64,000 bases of DNA from Dendrophyllia cribrosa (taxonomy: Eukaryota; Cnidaria; Anthozoa; Scleractinia; Dendrophylliidae). This document shows, piece after piece, positions 61,966 through 64,000 of this stretch. The stretch is from positions 12,985,509 to 13,049,508 of the forward strand of contig JAJLRJ010000014.1 of the NCBI GenBank assembly GCA_024195265.1, given 5' to 3'. The notes beneath the pieces were generated by a model that was not told the origin of the DNA, did no database searches, and worked only from the letters and a program-made list of their open reading frames with translations. How positions within the stretch are numbered: position 1 is the stretch's first letter; each line of letters opens with the position of its first letter. The translations under genes and the position numbers were made by a program.

Positions 61966-62890
61966 AACCATACAAATTGACTGCTCAACGGACAGACCGC
62001 AGAGGAGTCAAATTTGGGGTGTCAGTAAAACGCGGGGTCGGGGCCGAGGTCGGGGTGGGATTAGGTCTAGGATTAGGTATGGGATTAGGCATAGTGTTAG
62101 GATTAGGTAAAGGGATTATATTTAATCCCATACCCAATCCTAGACCTAATCCCACCCCGACCCCGGCCCCGCGTTTTACTGACACCCTCAAATTTGACTG
62201 TAATTTTTTCCATTTTCACCTTGCCTGCATAGCACGTGCCGATTTATTAAAATGGCTTAATTTCGAAGAAGCGCGCACGACTTCAAAGTTACTACCTATA
62301 AATAAACTGGCGCGAATCGATGTTGTCAAAGCAAAAGTATGAACATTTTCACGTGTCCTCTGTGCTCTGCGCTCGCGCGCTCAACGCGGTCACATTTTGG
62401 TAGGAAAAATGCTCATCAATTTCTATTAACAGCTAGAAGCCTAATAAATCATCACGCTTGACACAATGACATCGCTGCAATAGTTCATCAGCAACCTCGT
62501 AATTTATAACCATACGCATACAAATTGACGGCTCAACGCACAGAGCGCAGAGGAGTCAAATTTGACTGTAATTCCTTCTTTTTTCAACTTGCCTGCATGG
62601 CATGTGCCGATTTATTTTTAGGGCGTAATTTCGAGGAAGCGCGCATGACCTCGAAGTTTCGACCTATAAATAAACTGGCCGGAATCGATGTTGTCAAAGC
62701 AAAACTATGAACGTTTTCACGTGTCCTCTGTGCTCTGCGCTCGCGCGCTCAACGGTCACATTTTGGTAGGAAAAAAATACTCATCGATTTCTATTAACAG
62801 CTAGAAGCCTAATAAATCATCACGCTTGACACAATGACATCGCTGCAATTTCTATTTACAGCTAGAAACCTAATAAATTAACACCCTTGA
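61966..62890. repeat. Two-and-a-bit tandem units of ~380 bp
   Basis: Unit 1 (61966-62518, including the inserted MITE) and unit 2 (62519-62840) share GCTCAACG.ACAGA.CGCAGAGG, CGTGTCCTCTGTGCTCTGCG and AACAGCTAGAAGCCTAATAA. A third partial unit ends at about 62890. No protein is conserved across the units. Confidence 0.8.
62017..62187. mobile_element. 171-bp Mutator-like MITE with 9-bp duplication
   Basis: GGGTGTCAGTAAAACGCGGG and its inverse are the ends. TCAAATTTG flanks both sides (62008-62016, 62188-62196). The empty site, with one TCAAATTTG, is present in the next tandem unit. The arms hold GGATTAGGTATGGGATTAGG motifs. A 9-bp duplication is typical of the Mutator superfamily. Confidence 0.88.
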
Positions 62891-63364
62891 CACAAGCTGG
62901 ATTTTGTTTATTAAAAATAGCCTCCTTTTCTTTTTTACAGATAATTTGCATTTTGAAATCTTGCCAAAAACGAACTGCCTTTATGATTCGCAATTCAAGG
63001 TTCTTGAATGTTCACTTGGACATATTTTCTTTATCTGTTAGATTAAGGTCGCTTGTTTGAAATCTATAGTTCATATTTTAAGTTGCTGAGCAATAAAATT
63101 TGCCCCCCTTTGATATATTCCCCAATGATTGAAATCCAACGGGTTTTGTATATTATGAATCCAATTAGCAATTTAAAAAGAGATAATTTACAGACTTGTA
63201 AATTCCGCTTTGTATTTGCATGTGGTAAAGTAAACGCCGTTATAACCAGGCTGCCGGGCATACAAAAATACAGCTGGCAGGATGGCTAAACGGGCACTTC
63301 GAGATATCGGTATGGCGAGAAAGCAACTCTTGTTTTTAACCTGCATCACAATCTGATACAGAAG
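62891..63364. other. No gene seen
   Basis: AT-rich sequence. The last part may be the 5' UTR of the candidate exon at 63365. Confidence 0.35.
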
Positions 63365-63415
63365 ATGACGACGCTAGCCGTCTTGTATATCGTGCTGTAT
63401 TCCTTTCTTCATACG
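63365..63415 (+). CDS. Possible first coding exon with signal peptide (partial gene)
   Basis: ATG opens MTTLAVLYIVLYSFLHT, a short hydrophobic secretory-type start, and runs in phase 0 into GTATGC. It looks like many animal first exons that hold only the signal peptide. A short upstream ATG frame (63282-63356) precedes it. No second exon could be identified in the remaining 580 bases. Confidence 0.3.
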
Positions 63416-64000
63416 GTATGCTTTTTGTGTTTTGAACATGTACTCAGATGTATTTATTTATTTATTATATTAGCGACGTGTTTTTTGCAATCGAAAATCA
63501 GGCTTCTAGCATGACTAAACTCCACTCAATAACATTAACTGACATCGTAATCGAGTAGCAGTTTTAAAAGAGATTAGAGCACTTGCGAGATATCCTTGTT
63601 AAAAAGCTTAGCGCTATTTTTCATTGAAGTGTTATGGGAGCAAACGAAAGGCCGAAAATCGTCAACATAGGGAACGGATGGTTTAGAACAGAGAATGGTG
63701 ATACAAAATGTTGCTTTTCCCGTTTGAATCGAACGAAAGTGGCAGAGGGTATTAAGCGAATCGTAAAATTCAGCACCTATCATATTCAGCTACGGTACGC
63801 GTACAAACCGGCACGCGGTGCGTTGCCCAACAACAAGATAACGTTAATTGGGTCCAAGTTAAGTTATTAAATACTGGTTTTACTGCACGGCAATAATGTT
63901 GACTAATATTTGACTTCATGTTAGCGGACGATGTCGATAGAAAAGGTTTTTCAGTACTTTAATTAAAATTGGCACTTAAAAAGCTGCTTTACTGACTAGG
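63416..64000. other. Unassigned end of window
   Basis: A frame at 63634-63870 (GNGWFRTENGDTKCCFSRLN...) has no known domain. No repeat structure was seen. Confidence 0.35.

Noticed and set aside
62040..62170. Interstitial telomere repeat
   Set aside because: GGATTAGG motifs are irregular and lie inside the inverted arms of a MITE with a clear target duplication.
61977..62342. 121-codon Gly/Pro-rich frame
   Set aside because: It reads through the Mutator-like MITE. The neighbouring tandem unit without the MITE does not keep it.

Overview
This window looks like nuclear DNA of an animal, most likely a cnidarian and perhaps a stony coral. It has one spread-out, intron-rich gene with canonical GT/AG junctions, AT-rich spacers, and a dense mixture of short inverted-repeat elements, tRNA-derived SINEs, LINE relics and Penelope-like retroelements. 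The taxon call rests on the gene structure and the general style of the repeats. It is an inference, not a database match.

The only complete host gene I can support is a prolyl 4-hydroxylase alpha subunit (collagen P4H) on the minus strand. Twelve coding exons run from 25155 (ATG) down to 5060 (stop). All exon junctions are canonical and in phase, and the spliced product is 547 residues. The iron ligands (H442, D444, H513) and the 2-oxoglutarate lysine (K523) are present. Its introns are full of mobile DNA, including a 3 kb Penelope-like element in intron 2 and several terminal-inverted-repeat elements.

Four Penelope-like elements (PLEs) are visible. PLE1 is at 14487-17486. PLE2 (31271-32645) is nested inside PLE3 (about 31081-33560). 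PLE4 is at 42553-45135. They show reverse transcriptase cores (YIDD/FIDD) and GIY-YIG endonuclease domains. Just beyond each coding region lies a very small hammerhead-ribozyme motif whose stem III would be the self-complementary ACGU or AUAU. PLE1, PLE3 and PLE4 each have an inverted copy of their own 3' end at the 5' end, and the PLE1 and PLE4 frames have no upstream ATG.

Layout: 1-5059, repeats only, including a Harbinger-like element with a Myb-like reading frame at 2245-3165; 5060-25155, the P4H gene; 25200-31080, MITEs, including a piggyBac-like element with TTAA ends and a Mutator-like element with an 11-bp duplication; 31080-33560, nested PLEs; 33700-36870, MITEs, a pogo-like element with a DDE transposase tail, and a SINE; 37000-42550, hairpin MITEs and duplications; 42553-45135, PLE4; 45300-53900, a LINE relic, a 105-bp-type repeat family and one unidentified 144-codon frame; 54013-56690, a dispersed repeat split by a 1.94 kb DNA transposon; 57900-61060, an array of the 105-bp-type repeat and nested palindromic elements; 61966-62890, a tandem repeat in which one unit holds a Mutator-like MITE; 63365-63415, a possible signal-peptide first exon. 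The genes do not form an operon or pathway. The only functional host unit seen is collagen proline hydroxylation in the endoplasmic reticulum.
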